From NCBI RefSeq assembly GCF_005938645.2, contig NZ_CP042171.1:1798001-1862000 (forward strand): DNA of 64,000 nt. Direction: 5' to 3'. This stretch comes from Pedobacter sp. KBS0701 (GTDB lineage Bacteria > Bacteroidota > Bacteroidia > Sphingobacteriales > Sphingobacteriaceae). The stretch's first letter is position 1. The number at the start of each line of letters is the position of its first letter. The notes below the pieces were generated by a model. It was not told the origin of the DNA and did not search any database. It was given only the letters and a program-made list of their open reading frames with translations. The position numbers and the translations under genes are program-made. This document shows, one piece after another, positions 10,769 to 18,314 of the stretch.

Positions 10769-11383
10769 TTAAAACAACCCGTTAATCTCTGCCTCAATCG
10801 ATTGGATCACCGTACCTAAATCTTCAGGATTATTGGTGAAATCCAACTTGTCTTTATCTAAAATTAATAATTTGCCCAGGTTATAACCTTTTATCCAGGC
10901 TTCGTATTTTTCGTTCAGTTTAGAAAGGTAATCGATACGGATCCCTGCTTCGTATTCACGGCCACGGCGCTGGATATTATTAACCAATGTCGGTACCGAT
11001 GCCCGTAAATAAACCAATAAATCCGGCGGTTTGATAAAAGAGGTAATATTATCAAAAATAGCACGGTAGTTATCATGATCCCGGGTAGTCATTAAAGCCA
11101 TATCGTGGAGGTTCTCTGCAAAAATATGCGCATCCTCGTAAATGGTTCTATCCTGGATCACATTGCGTTTATTGACCTCAATATCCGTAATTTGCTGAAA
11201 ACGGCTGTTCAGGAAATAAATCTGAAGATTAAAGCTCCATCGTTTCATGTCGCTGTAAAAATCTTCCAGATAAGGATTGTTGTCCACCGCCTCATATAAA
11301 GCTTCCCATCCATAATTCTTAGCCAATAAACCTGTTAAAGTGGTTTTACCGGCACCTATATTTCCTACAATTGCTATGTGCAT
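10769..11383 (-). CDS. Deoxynucleoside kinase (deoxyadenosine/deoxyguanosine kinase family)
   Basis: Phosphorylates deoxynucleosides for salvage. The 204-residue protein begins with a P-loop, IVGNIGAGKTTL (residues 5-15). It then shows the substrate-binding segment NPYLEDFYSDMKRWSF, the ERS-like motif VIQDRTIYEDAHIFAENL and the arginine-rich lid RRGREYE. These are features of the dNK family, which in Bacteroidota and Gram-positives favours purine deoxynucleosides. It is the first gene of a likely kinase-DUF5808-kdsB unit. The exact base specificity cannot be read from sequence. Confidence 0.9.
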   Translation of the reverse strand: MHIAIVGNIGAGKTTLTGLLAKNYGWEALYEAVDNNPYLEDFYSDMKRWSFNLQIYFLNSRFQQITDIEVNKRNVIQDRTIYEDAHIFAENLHDMALMTTRDHDNYRAIFDNITSFIKPPDLLVYLRASVPTLVNNIQRRGREYEAGIRIDYLSKLNEKYEAWIKGYNLGKLLILDKDKLDFTNNPEDLGTVIQSIEAEINGLF

Positions 11384-11390
11384 CTTTTTT

Positions 11391-11458
11391 TGCGTTTTGC
11401 GGTGAGCGTTTTGCGATAGGCGATTATAACGCCAACCGCCTGTCGCTTACCGCAATAT
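11391..11458. repeat. GCG-rich inverted repeat between trpS and the kinase
   Basis: TTGCGGTGAGCG (11397-11408) pairs with CGCTTACCGCAA (11444-11455) with one mismatch, and GCGTTTTGCG occurs twice in tandem at the left side. Similar GCG/CGC word repeats occur at 17009-17062 and 48630-48672. It may terminate trpS transcripts, but there is no clear T-run. Confidence 0.45.
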
Positions 11459-11461
11459 TAA

Positions 11462-12460
11462 TTAAAAACTTTTAAACCCGATTAAACTGCGTACCTCTCT
11501 TATGGTTTTTTGTGCACTTTCACGAGCCTTTAATGCACCATGTTTAGCCACTTGCCTTAAGTAAGAATCGTCTTTGGCAATGTCCTGGATGCGCTCGCGC
11601 ATTGGTGCGGTAGCAATGATCATATCTTCTGCCAGTTGTTTCTTGAAATCGCCGTAACGGATCTGCATTTTATTATACAGGTCGTCAAAATGCTGATGAG
11701 TATCTGCGCTCGATACCACTTTCATTAAGTCGAAAAGGTTCTGGATCGGTTCAGGTTTTGGTTGGTTCTCTTCTGTCGGACCACCGTCACTAACCGCTCT
11801 CATTACTTTTTTACGAATGGTTTCAGGATCATCAGATAGGTATACCGCATTGGCCTCACCTTCTGATTTACCCATTTTACCTTTTCCATCTAAGCCTGGT
11901 ACTTTAACCAGTTTATCAGAGTAGCTAAAAGCATAAGGTTCTGGAAAATATTCTGTACTATACAATCTGTTGAAACGGTTTCCGAAAGTACGGGCCATTT
12001 CTAAATGTTGTTCCTGATCTTTTCCAACAGGTACTTTGGTCGCCTTATGGATTAAAATATCGGCTGCCATCAATACCGGATAGGTTAATAAACCCGCATT
12101 TACGTTATCAGGGTTGGCACGTACTTTATCTTTAAAAGAAGTACTACGCTCTAATTCACCCATATAAGCGTTCATGTTGAGGTATAAATATAGCTCCGCA
12201 ATTTCGGGAACATCACTTTGTATATAAATGGTGCTGTTTTCTGGATCAATTCCACTTGCCAGATACTCCACCAAAACATGTTTGATATTTCCGTGTAAAT
12301 CGGCTGGAGTAGGATGTGTAGTTAAAGAGTGTAAATCGGCGATAAAAAAGTAGCAGTTATATTCGTTCTGCATTTGCACGAAGTTTTTAACTGCACCATA
12401 ATAATTACCCAAATGTAATTTTCCTGTTGAGCGAATGCCGCTCACCACTGTTTCTTTCAT
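11462..12460 (-). CDS. trpS: Tryptophanyl-tRNA synthetase
   Basis: Charges tRNA-Trp with tryptophan in the cytosol. The 332 residues are normal for the bacterial enzyme. Class I signatures are visible: HLGN (residues 16-19, the HIGH equivalent) and GKMGKSEGE near residue 195 (the KMSKS equivalent). The tryptophan-binding segment SFKDKVRANPDNVNAGLLTYPVLMAADIL is also characteristic (given here only as its parts NAGLLTYPVLMAADIL). It is transcribed away from an intergenic region full of repeats. Confidence 0.97.
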   Translation of the reverse strand: MKETVVSGIRSTGKLHLGNYYGAVKNFVQMQNEYNCYFFIADLHSLTTHPTPADLHGNIKHVLVEYLASGIDPENSTIYIQSDVPEIAELYLYLNMNAYMGELERSTSFKDKVRANPDNVNAGLLTYPVLMAADILIHKATKVPVGKDQEQHLEMARTFGNRFNRLYSTEYFPEPYAFSYSDKLVKVPGLDGKGKMGKSEGEANAVYLSDDPETIRKKVMRAVSDGGPTEENQPKPEPIQNLFDLMKVVSSADTHQHFDDLYNKMQIRYGDFKKQLAEDMIIATAPMRERIQDIAKDDSYLRQVAKHGALKARESAQKTIREVRSLIGFKSF

Positions 12461-12538
12461 AATGGCACGAAATTAAAAATAAAATGTAAGCAATCCGCAA
12501 ATCACCTTAATTTTCATGGTAAGAATTTTTAGTGTAGT

Positions 12539-12576
12539 CGTCATCTCGACCGTAGCGCAGCGTAGTGGAGAGATCT
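12539..12576 (+). repeat. Dispersed 38-bp intergenic repeat, copy A
   Basis: Begins CGTCATCTCGACCGTAGCGC and ends GTGGAGAGATCT. It is nearly identical to the copy at 12838-12875 and to the reverse copy at 19815-19852. Related, more diverged arms lie at 56247-56313. Confidence 0.8.
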
Positions 12577-12650
12577 ATGCTTATGCTTTTCATAGCGCTT
12601 GGTCTCTCATGCACAACTATACGGTATTTATAATTTGAAAATGAAAGTCA

Positions 12651-12726
12651 GCATTTCATCGGAGGCTTCAGTCCTTCTTTCCGTTGCAAGTCCTCGCTGC
12701 GCTGTGGGCTTTGCACTTCAATAAGG
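12651..12726 (-). repeat. Structured intergenic element, copy 1
   Basis: On the minus strand the element opens CCTTATTGAAGTGCAAAGCC and ends GCAACGGAAAGAAGGAC followed by CTCCGATGAAATGC. The same two conserved halves flank a variable middle at 19620-19708, 34911-35008 and 62853-62908. Confidence 0.7.
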
Positions 12727-12837
12727 TTTATAAACAAATGTTTCTGCAAACATGGAGCCATTTTAACCTGCTAGCATCATCGAATCTAGAGTCTTCATCA
12801 AGCGGTCGTCATCTCGACCGGAGTTCCGTAGCTAAAT

Positions 12838-12875
12838 CGTCATCTCGACCGTAGCGCAGCGCAGTGGAGAGATCT
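12838..12875 (+). repeat. Dispersed 38-bp intergenic repeat, copy B (with a partial copy just before)
   Basis: Differs from copy A by a single base in the GCGCAGCG(T/C)AGTGG part. A partial copy, CGTCATCTCGACCGG, lies at 12807-12821, so the region holds a nested or duplicated set. Confidence 0.8.
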
Positions 12876-12922
12876 GTGAGCTGGTTCTTTCTGTTGGCCC
12901 TCACCACAATCTTGATCCTTAG

Positions 12923-12952
12923 TTTGAAATATCAAACTATTTTATATTTTTG
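12923..12952 (+). promoter_or_regulatory. Putative plsC promoter
   Basis: TTTG (12923-12926), 18 bases, then TATTTTTG (12945-12952) is a good Bacteroidota promoter. Only 8 bases separate the -7 box from the plsC ATG, so the mRNA would have almost no leader. Confidence 0.6.
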
Positions 12953-12960
12953 GTATAACT

Positions 12961-13686
12961 ATGATCCACTTTCTAAGGCAGGTACACCGGGTTTGGTTTT
13001 TATTCTGGATACTGTTTTTTTTCGCCCTCTTTTACCCCTTTTACTACATTACTTCACGTAATGAAAAATATTACGGTATTTTAAACTTTTGCCGTAAAGC
13101 CAATAGTTTTTTATGCAGTTTATTTTCAGGCGTTTTTTTTCGTTATCAATACGAGGAAAAACTTGATCCTAAACAAACTTATATTTATTGCGCCAACCAT
13201 ACCTCTAATCTGGATATTATGATTTTTTGCATCATGGGGCATGGTAAATTCCATTTTATGGGAAAAGATGAGTTATTGAATAATCCTGTATTGGGCATTT
13301 TCTTTAAAACAATTGATATTTCTGTGAACCGCGACAGTAAAATTTCAGCTTTTAAAGCCTTTAAAAAAGCTGGCGAAAACCTTGAAAAAGGGATGAGCCT
13401 GATTATTTTTCCGGAGGGCAAAATTGATGACCATTATCCACCAAAGTTAGGCGAGTTTAAAAATGGTCCGTTTCGTTTAGCCATTGATAAAAATATCCCC
13501 TTGGTGCCTGTAAGTATTGTCAATGTTTGGAAAATTAATTGGGATGATGGCGCAAAATACGGAAGTAAGCCAGGAATTTGCGATATTTACGTCCACAAAC
13601 CTATAAAAACATTAACCCTGGTTGATGTTGATTCTGATATATTGAAAGAAAAGGTTTACAGTTTGATCGATAGTAAGTTAATATAG
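12961..13686 (+). CDS. plsC: 1-acyl-sn-glycerol-3-phosphate acyltransferase
   Basis: Transfers the second acyl chain to make phosphatidic acid at the inner membrane. The 241 residues carry an N-terminal membrane segment (about 11-30), the catalytic HX4D motif (His80-Asp85, in NHTSNLD) and the acyl-acceptor motif FPEGKI (Pro151-Glu152-Gly153). The ATG at 12961 is chosen because the promoter -7 box ends 8 bases before it. gatC starts 2 bases after its stop, so the two are one transcript. Confidence 0.92.
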   Translation: MIHFLRQVHRVWFLFWILFFFALFYPFYYITSRNEKYYGILNFCRKANSFLCSLFSGVFFRYQYEEKLDPKQTYIYCANHTSNLDIMIFCIMGHGKFHFMGKDELLNNPVLGIFFKTIDISVNRDSKISAFKAFKKAGENLEKGMSLIIFPEGKIDDHYPPKLGEFKNGPFRLAIDKNIPLVPVSIVNVWKINWDDGAKYGSKPGICDIYVHKPIKTLTLVDVDSDILKEKVYSLIDSKLI

Positions 13687-13688
13687 AT

Positions 13689-13979
13689 ATGAATTTAGAC
13701 GCAAAAACCATCCATAAAATAGCCGATCTGGCCCGAATTCATATTGATGAAAAGCAGGTGGATACGTTGATTCCTGAAATGAACAAAATTTTATCATTCA
13801 TGGAAAAGTTAAACGAATTGGATACCTCAAATGTAAAACCATTGGTTTATATGAACGAATCGGTAAATGTTTGGCGCGAAGATGTAGTGAAACAAGAAAT
13901 TTCTACCGCCGATGGTCTGAAAAATGCCGCAAAACATACCGACCAATTTTTTATGGTCCCAAAAATTATTGAAAAATAA
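13689..13979 (+). CDS. gatC: Asp-tRNA(Asn)/Glu-tRNA(Gln) amidotransferase subunit C
   Basis: Small subunit of the GatCAB amidotransferase, which converts mischarged Glu-tRNA(Gln) or Asp-tRNA(Asn) and is stabilised by GatC wrapping around GatA. The 96 residues show the family pattern: IHKIADLARIHIDE near the start, MNKILSFMEKLNELDTSNV in the middle and a C-terminal PKIIE. gatA and gatB are not adjacent, so the complex is assembled from separate loci. It follows plsC with a 2-base gap. Confidence 0.95.
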   Translation: MNLDAKTIHKIADLARIHIDEKQVDTLIPEMNKILSFMEKLNELDTSNVKPLVYMNESVNVWREDVVKQEISTADGLKNAAKHTDQFFMVPKIIEK

Positions 13980-14107
13980 TGCTTTATCTTCAAGCTAATC
14001 CCACAGCTATGGGAGTTAATTCAGCATCATAAGATTAACATTTGTGCAGTAATTTTTAAATTGCTTGTAACATCTTACCTGCTATGCCTGTCTAAAAAAG
14101 AAAAAAC

Positions 14108-14866
14108 ATGGAGAAACCACTCATCACTATAAAAGAAATTGGCCGTAAATATGTTATTGGATCTGAAGTGATTCACGCTTTAAAATCAGTTTCTTTAGAT
14201 ATCAATAAAGGCGAATTCGTAGCATTGATGGGTCCATCTGGTTCTGGTAAATCAACCCTAATGAATATTTTAGGCTGTCTGGATACACCTTCAAGCGGAA
14301 CTTATGTTTTAAATGGAACAAATGTGAGTCAGATGAGTGATGATGCCTTGGCAGAAGTACGCAACCAGGAAATCGGTTTCGTTTTTCAAACTTTTAACTT
14401 ATTGCCACGATCAACATCTTTAGATAATGTTGCTTTACCTTTAATTTATGCCGGAACAAGCAAAAAGGATAGGGATGCGAGGGCAGCTAAAGCATTAGAA
14501 AATGTTGGTTTAGGTAATCGTATGGATCATAAACCCAATGAACTATCAGGTGGTCAACGTCAGCGTGTGGCAGTGGCGAGGGCATTAATCAATAATCCTT
14601 CTATTATTCTGGCTGATGAGCCTACCGGTAACCTAGATACCAAAACATCAGTAGAAATTATGGGCCTGCTTGAAGAAATTCACAGTAAAGGCAATACCAT
14701 TATTCTGGTTACGCATGAGGAAGATATTGCGCAACACGCCCACCGCATTGTACGCATGCGTGATGGTTTGATTGAAAATGATTATTTAAACACCGATATC
14801 AAAAATGTATCTCCACGCTTGCAGGCCTTGAAAGATAACGGCAGCGATTGGGAGAAAATCAATTAA
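14108..14866 (+). CDS. ABC transporter ATP-binding protein (MacB/LolD type)
   Basis: A 252-residue ATPase subunit with all motifs: Walker [10 protein letters not shown] (residues 42-50), Q-loop [11 protein letters not shown], signature [15 protein letters not shown] near residue 140 and Walker [13 protein letters not shown]. The sequence after Walker B and the length match the MacB/LolD group that powers FtsX-like permeases in lipoprotein or drug export. No permease lies beside it. A MacB-type permease is encoded 3.4 kb away (18315-19559), so a partnership is possible but unproven. Confidence 0.93.
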   Translation: MEKPLITIKEIGRKYVIGSEVIHALKSVSLDINKGEFVALMGPSGSGKSTLMNILGCLDTPSSGTYVLNGTNVSQMSDDALAEVRNQEIGFVFQTFNLLPRSTSLDNVALPLIYAGTSKKDRDARAAKALENVGLGNRMDHKPNELSGGQRQRVAVARALINNPSIILADEPTGNLDTKTSVEIMGLLEEIHSKGNTIILVTHEEDIAQHAHRIVRMRDGLIENDYLNTDIKNVSPRLQALKDNGSDWEKIN

Positions 14867-14934
14867 CCCCTAAATTCCCTAAAGGGGACTTTTAGGACTA
14901 ACCATATTATTCCCCCTTAAGGGGGCTAGGGGAC
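14867..14934. repeat. Two palindromic C/G-run hairpins abutting the PduO start
   Basis: One hairpin pairs CCTAAA with TTTAGG around CCC/GGG. The second is CCCCCTTAAGGGGG (14912-14925) followed by CTAGGGGAC directly before ATG 14935. A related element, CCCCTTCAAGGGGCTAGGTGG, adjoins the purK stop at 60337-60357, so this is a dispersed family. Its placement could hinder or shape translation initiation. Confidence 0.6.
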
Positions 14935-15483
14935 ATGAAAATCTACACTAAAACCGGCGATAAAGGGCAAACCTCACTAATAGGTGGTACCCGTGTACCT
15001 AAATATCATTTACGTATCGAAACCTATGGTACTGTTGACGAGTTAAATTCGTACATCGGTTTAATTATGTGTCAGGATATTGAGTCGCAGGACCAGAAAT
15101 TGCTAAAAGAGATTCAGGATAGGTTATTTACCATTGGCTCATCACTAGCGGCAGACCCGGAAACATCTAAAATGAAGATCCCCGATCTGCACGATGCAGA
15201 TATTACCTTGTTGGAAAATGAGATGGATCTGATGAACGAAAAGCTACCCGCCTTAAAACATTTTGTTTTACCTGGCGGAAATACTGTTGTTGCTTACTGC
15301 CATATTGCCCGGTGTGTTTGCAGAAGGGCAGAACGTTTGACAGTAGCGCTTGCAGAAAATAGCTTTGTAGATGAGCGTGTAACAGTTTATTTAAATCGTT
15401 TAAGTGATTATTTATTCGTTTTGGCACGAAAACTGACCGTATATTTTAACGCGGAAGAAAACATTTGGATTCCGAGGGTATAA
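14935..15483 (+). CDS. Cob(I)alamin adenosyltransferase, PduO type
   Basis: Transfers adenosyl from ATP to cob(I)alamin to make adenosylcobalamin. The 182 residues start with the signature TKTGDKGQTSLIGGTRVPK (residues 5-23), then RIETYGTVDELNSYIG, and later the conserved R-C-VCRRAER segment and RLSDYLFVLAR. This is the PduO/MMAB fold rather than CobA/BtuR. The likely client inside the window is the B12-binding MerR regulator at 30537, though others may exist elsewhere. Translation starts immediately after a CCCCC/GGGGG hairpin. Confidence 0.95.
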   Translation: MKIYTKTGDKGQTSLIGGTRVPKYHLRIETYGTVDELNSYIGLIMCQDIESQDQKLLKEIQDRLFTIGSSLAADPETSKMKIPDLHDADITLLENEMDLMNEKLPALKHFVLPGGNTVVAYCHIARCVCRRAERLTVALAENSFVDERVTVYLNRLSDYLFVLARKLTVYFNAEENIWIPRV

Positions 15484-15562
15484 TAGTGGAAAAATAAGTT
15501 TGTTTTGCTCAAAAATTTTAATATACTTTGCGCAATAATAAGAATTTAATTGAATTGAAGAT

Positions 15563-15784
15563 ATGTATTGGACATTAGAATTAGCATCGCACCTGGAAGA
15601 CGCACCATGGCCTGCAACTAAAGACGAATTAATTGATTATGGTATCCGCTCTGGTGCCCCGGTAGAAGTAATTGAAAACTTACAGGCACTAGAAGATGAT
15701 GGCGAACCTTATGAAACCATTGAGGAAATTTGGCCTGACTACCCAACTAAAGAAGATTTCTTCTTTAACGAGGACGAATACTAG
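15563..15784 (+). CDS. DUF2795 family small acidic protein
   Basis: A 73-residue acidic protein matching the DUF2795 pattern: PWPATKDELIDYGIRSGAP, then EVIENLQALEDDGEPYETIEEIWP. The family is widespread and undefined in function. The region resembles a short helical domain. It has no signal peptide and no membrane segment. It ends just before a clear rho-independent terminator and appears monocistronic, since 79 bases separate it from the adenosyltransferase. Confidence 0.85.
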   Translation: MYWTLELASHLEDAPWPATKDELIDYGIRSGAPVEVIENLQALEDDGEPYETIEEIWPDYPTKEDFFFNEDEY

Positions 15785-15804
15785 GATTTTAAAACAGATA
15801 AAAG

Positions 15805-15834
15805 AACCTTTCAGTAAAACTGGAAGGTTTTTTT
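15805..15834 (+). terminator. Rho-independent terminator after the DUF2795 gene
   Basis: AACCTTTCAG (15805-15814) pairs with CTGGAAGGTT (15820-15829) around a 5-base loop, with one G-U pair, followed by a run of T to 15834. Confidence 0.85.
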
Positions 15835-15957
15835 GTTTATTTATTTTAATGATGTAAATCAGCAAGATAAGCGAAATCTTTACATTTTCTAAACAAAATC
15901 TAAAAGCCGTGTGTTAATAATGCAAAAATGTAACATTACTTAAAAAAAATTAACACT

Positions 15958-16116
15958 ATGGGAAATTTATTGTACTTAGTCGCAGTAGTATTGGTGATAC
16001 TATGGGTGATCGGATTTGTATTTCACGGCTTCGGCGATGTTGGTAATATAATCCACGTATTATTGGTAATCGCAGTAATTGCCATCTTATTAAAAGTAAT
16101 TGGCAGGGCAGCGTAA
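15958..16116 (+). CDS. Small Lmo0937/DUF5670-like membrane protein
   Basis: A 52-residue protein starting MGNLLYLVAVVLVILWVIGF, with two hydrophobic helices separated by a short HGFGDVGNIIH loop and ending IGRAA. The two-helix hairpin with a Gly/His loop fits the DUF5670 (Lmo0937-like) small membrane family. Some relatives are induced by stress, but nothing here shows that. A strong terminator follows at 16186. Confidence 0.75.
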   Translation: MGNLLYLVAVVLVILWVIGFVFHGFGDVGNIIHVLLVIAVIAILLKVIGRAA

Positions 16117-16185
16117 AAATATATCGCACCGACATTCATTCGTTTAGAAGTAGGGAACACTTTGAAATAGATGGATTAAAAAAAG

Positions 16186-16213
16186 GAGTTTCATTTTTGA
16201 AACTCTTTTTTTT
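16186..16213 (+). terminator. Rho-independent terminator after the 52-residue membrane protein
   Basis: GAGTTTCA (16186-16193), loop TTTT, TGAAACTC (16198-16205), then eight T. The perfect 8-bp stem supports the small upstream gene as real. Confidence 0.88.
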
Positions 16214-16339
16214 AAATGTTAAAATCAGATGTTGATTAATTTTTTATTCCTTTGATTAGTGCTATCGGATCAGGGGACAGCGCTGTGTTTAAATCGCCGC
16301 AGAACTTTTATGGCTGTCTATTAGATGAATTTAATACTT

Positions 16340-17005
16340 TTAATTCTTCAATAACAGCTCTGCCAGCTCGAGATCAATAGGGAAAGTAATTTTAATATTT
16401 CCTCTTTCTCCTTCGATGATATTAATCTCATACCCGATAGATTCTACCACGCTTGCGTCGTCAGTAAAATGGACTTTGAACTCTTGGTTGTAAGCTTCTT
16501 TAAGAATATTATGGCTAAAAGTTTGCGGCGTTTGCACCAAAAAGATTTCATCACGTTTTAATGCCGTTGTTTTGTTGCTTCTAAGCAAGCGTACGCTATC
16601 GCTGGATTGTACGGCTGCAATGACATTCCCCTTTAATTCAGCTTCTTTAAAACAGTTGTCTATAAGAGATTTGGAAACGAGCGGACGAACAGCATCGTGA
16701 ATGGCAACATAACTTTCCTCTTCAATAGCGGAAATGGCATTTTTTACAGAGTAAAAACGCTCTGTTCCGCCGTCTATAACCTGATGCGGTATATGGAAAT
16801 TAAATTCCTCGCATAATCTGGTCCAGTAACTCTGTTGATCCTTGTTTAGGACTAATAAAATTTTAGGTTGAGTATCGCTTTGTGCAAAAGCTTTTATCGT
16901 ATGCATTAAAACCGGAAGGTTTTTGAGCAGTAGAAATTGTTTTGGGGTTTCTGTTTGCATCCGATTTCCAGAACCGCCTGCTACAATTATAGCGTAGTAT
17001 TTCAT
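16340..17005 (-). CDS. ispD: 2-C-methyl-D-erythritol 4-phosphate cytidylyltransferase
   Basis: Third-step enzyme of the MEP isoprenoid pathway, joining CTP and MEP. The 221 residues show the nucleotidyltransferase start IIVAGGSGNRMQTETPKQFL, the conserved IHDAVRPLVS segment near residue 100 and QTPQTFSHNIL. Together with idi (32263) it shows that isopentenyl precursors are made by the MEP route. It precedes queA on the minus strand in map order, but a repeat-rich spacer (17006-17063) separates the genes, queA lying upstream in the transcription direction. Confidence 0.95.
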   Translation of the reverse strand: MKYYAIIVAGGSGNRMQTETPKQFLLLKNLPVLMHTIKAFAQSDTQPKILLVLNKDQQSYWTRLCEEFNFHIPHQVIDGGTERFYSVKNAISAIEEESYVAIHDAVRPLVSKSLIDNCFKEAELKGNVIAAVQSSDSVRLLRSNKTTALKRDEIFLVQTPQTFSHNILKEAYNQEFKVHFTDDASVVESIGYEINIIEGERGNIKITFPIDLELAELLLKN

Positions 17006-17063
17006 AGTTGAGCGTTTAGGGTAAGGCGTTTAGCGCTAAACCGCCAAACGCCAACCGCAAAAC

Positions 17064-18113
17064 TTATATAATTAGCATGGCATCGCCATAACTGTAAAAT
17101 TTATATTTTTCTTTTACTGCAACTTCGTAAGCATTCATCACATTCTCATATCCGCCAAATGCGCTAACCATCATCAATAAAGTAGATTCCGGGGTGTGGA
17201 AATTGGTTATCATGGAGTTTGCAATACTGAAGTCGTAAGGAGGGAAGATAAACTTACTAGTCCAGTCGTTAGCTGCTTTTAAAGTTCTGTTAGCAGAAAC
17301 AGCCGATTCAATAGCACGCATTGAAGTAGTTCCTACCGCACAGATTTTTCTTTTATGCTCTAAAGCTTTGTTTACAATGTTCGCATCTTTTGGCTCGATG
17401 ATAAATTGCTCCGAATCCATTTTATGTTTGGTTAAGTCTTCAACCTCAACCGTTCTGAAAGTTCCTAAACCAACATGTAAAGTTACTTCTGCAAATTCTA
17501 CACCTTTAAGCTCAAGGCGTTTCATTAGCTCACGACTGAAGTGTAAACCAGCAGTTGGAGCGGCTACTGCACCCTCGTGTTTAGCGAAAATGGTTTGATA
17601 ACGTTCTTTATCCTCGGCGGTAGCTTTACGTTTAATATACTTAGGAAGAGGAGTTTCACCTAAAATTTCAACGTTTTTTCTGAATTCTTCGTCAGTACCT
17701 TCAAATAAGAAACGGATAGTACGACCACGTGATGTGGTATTATCTACAACCTCGGCAACTAATAAATCGTCGTCGCCAAAGTACAATTTATTACCTACAC
17801 GAATTTTACGTGCCGGATCTACCAAAACATCCCATAAACGTAATTCCTTGTTTAATTCACGAAGCAAGAAAACCTCGATGGTTGCACCGGTTTTTTCTTT
17901 GTTGCCATATAAGCGGGCAGGAAAAACCTTGGTGTTGTTCAATATCATTACATCTTTGTCATCGAAATAACCTAAAACGTCTTTGAAAATTTTATGTTCA
18001 ATTTTACCGCTGTCTTTATGTAAAACCATTAGGCGAGCTTCGTCGCGTTGTTCTGCCGGATTGTTGGCAACTAATGATTCAGGTAAGTTGAATTTGAATT
18101 GTGATAATTTCAT
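17064..18113 (-). CDS. queA: S-adenosylmethionine:tRNA ribosyltransferase-isomerase
   Basis: Adds the ribosyl-derived cyclopentene epoxide of SAM to preQ1 in tRNA, giving epoxyqueuosine. The 349-residue protein begins [16 protein letters not shown] and shows [23 protein letters not shown] and [11 protein letters not shown], which are QueA signatures. A longer frame extends to 18182, but a TATTTTTG -7 box at 18136-18143 lies inside that extension, so the ATG at 18111-18113 is preferred. The next pathway enzyme, QueG, is encoded at 53154. Confidence 0.97.
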   Translation of the reverse strand: MKLSQFKFNLPESLVANNPAEQRDEARLMVLHKDSGKIEHKIFKDVLGYFDDKDVMILNNTKVFPARLYGNKEKTGATIEVFLLRELNKELRLWDVLVDPARKIRVGNKLYFGDDDLLVAEVVDNTTSRGRTIRFLFEGTDEEFRKNVEILGETPLPKYIKRKATAEDKERYQTIFAKHEGAVAAPTAGLHFSRELMKRLELKGVEFAEVTLHVGLGTFRTVEVEDLTKHKMDSEQFIIEPKDANIVNKALEHKRKICAVGTTSMRAIESAVSANRTLKAANDWTSKFIFPPYDFSIANSMITNFHTPESTLLMMVSAFGGYENVMNAYEVAVKEKYKFYSYGDAMLII

Positions 18114-18135
18114 TCTTGATGAATTTTTTGAGGTG

Positions 18136-18143
18136 CAAAAATA
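18136..18143 (-). promoter_or_regulatory. Putative -7 box of queA
   Basis: TATTTTTG on the minus strand, 22 bases upstream of the queA ATG. It supports the shorter start. No good -33 element was seen. Confidence 0.45.
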
Positions 18144-18314
18144 CGAATTTAATTTTTCTTTTTCGTATTTTATCAAACGCAATTTGTGTATATAATGTTT
18201 TCATCATTTTAAATCAAATAATACAGCCTGATTAATGCAATTGTAGACGTAAAATTAATTAGTTTTGAAGATAAGCTGTAACCTTTTGAGAGGCTTTGCA
18301 TCTAACCTTTAATT

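Larger units (their letters stand above)
12461..12960. other. 500-bp intergenic region carrying three repeat elements
   Basis: No gene is visible. The divergent spacer between trpS and plsC holds two full and one partial copy of a 38-bp GTCATCTCGACC-type repeat, one copy of the longer GAAGTGGA/AACGGAAAG element (12651-12726, minus orientation) and the plsC promoter at its right end. Short open frames here are incidental. Confidence 0.75.

Noticed and set aside
12539..12875. CRISPR array from repeated short sequences
   Set aside because: Repeats are few, unevenly spaced and in both orientations, and no cas gene is present.
12864..13061. 65-residue open frame upstream of plsC
   Set aside because: It overlaps the plsC start in another frame and begins inside a repeat. 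The promoter fits the plsC ATG instead.
14867..14934. Cobalamin riboswitch before the adenosyltransferase gene
   Set aside because: Only 68 bases of C/G-rich palindromes are present. There is no B12-box-like sequence or room for the required fold.
17064..18182. Longer starts for queA, purK, pdxH and the 45511 protein
   Set aside because: The extensions lack conservation or overlap promoter elements, and a standard family N-terminus or signal peptide begins at the shorter start in each case.
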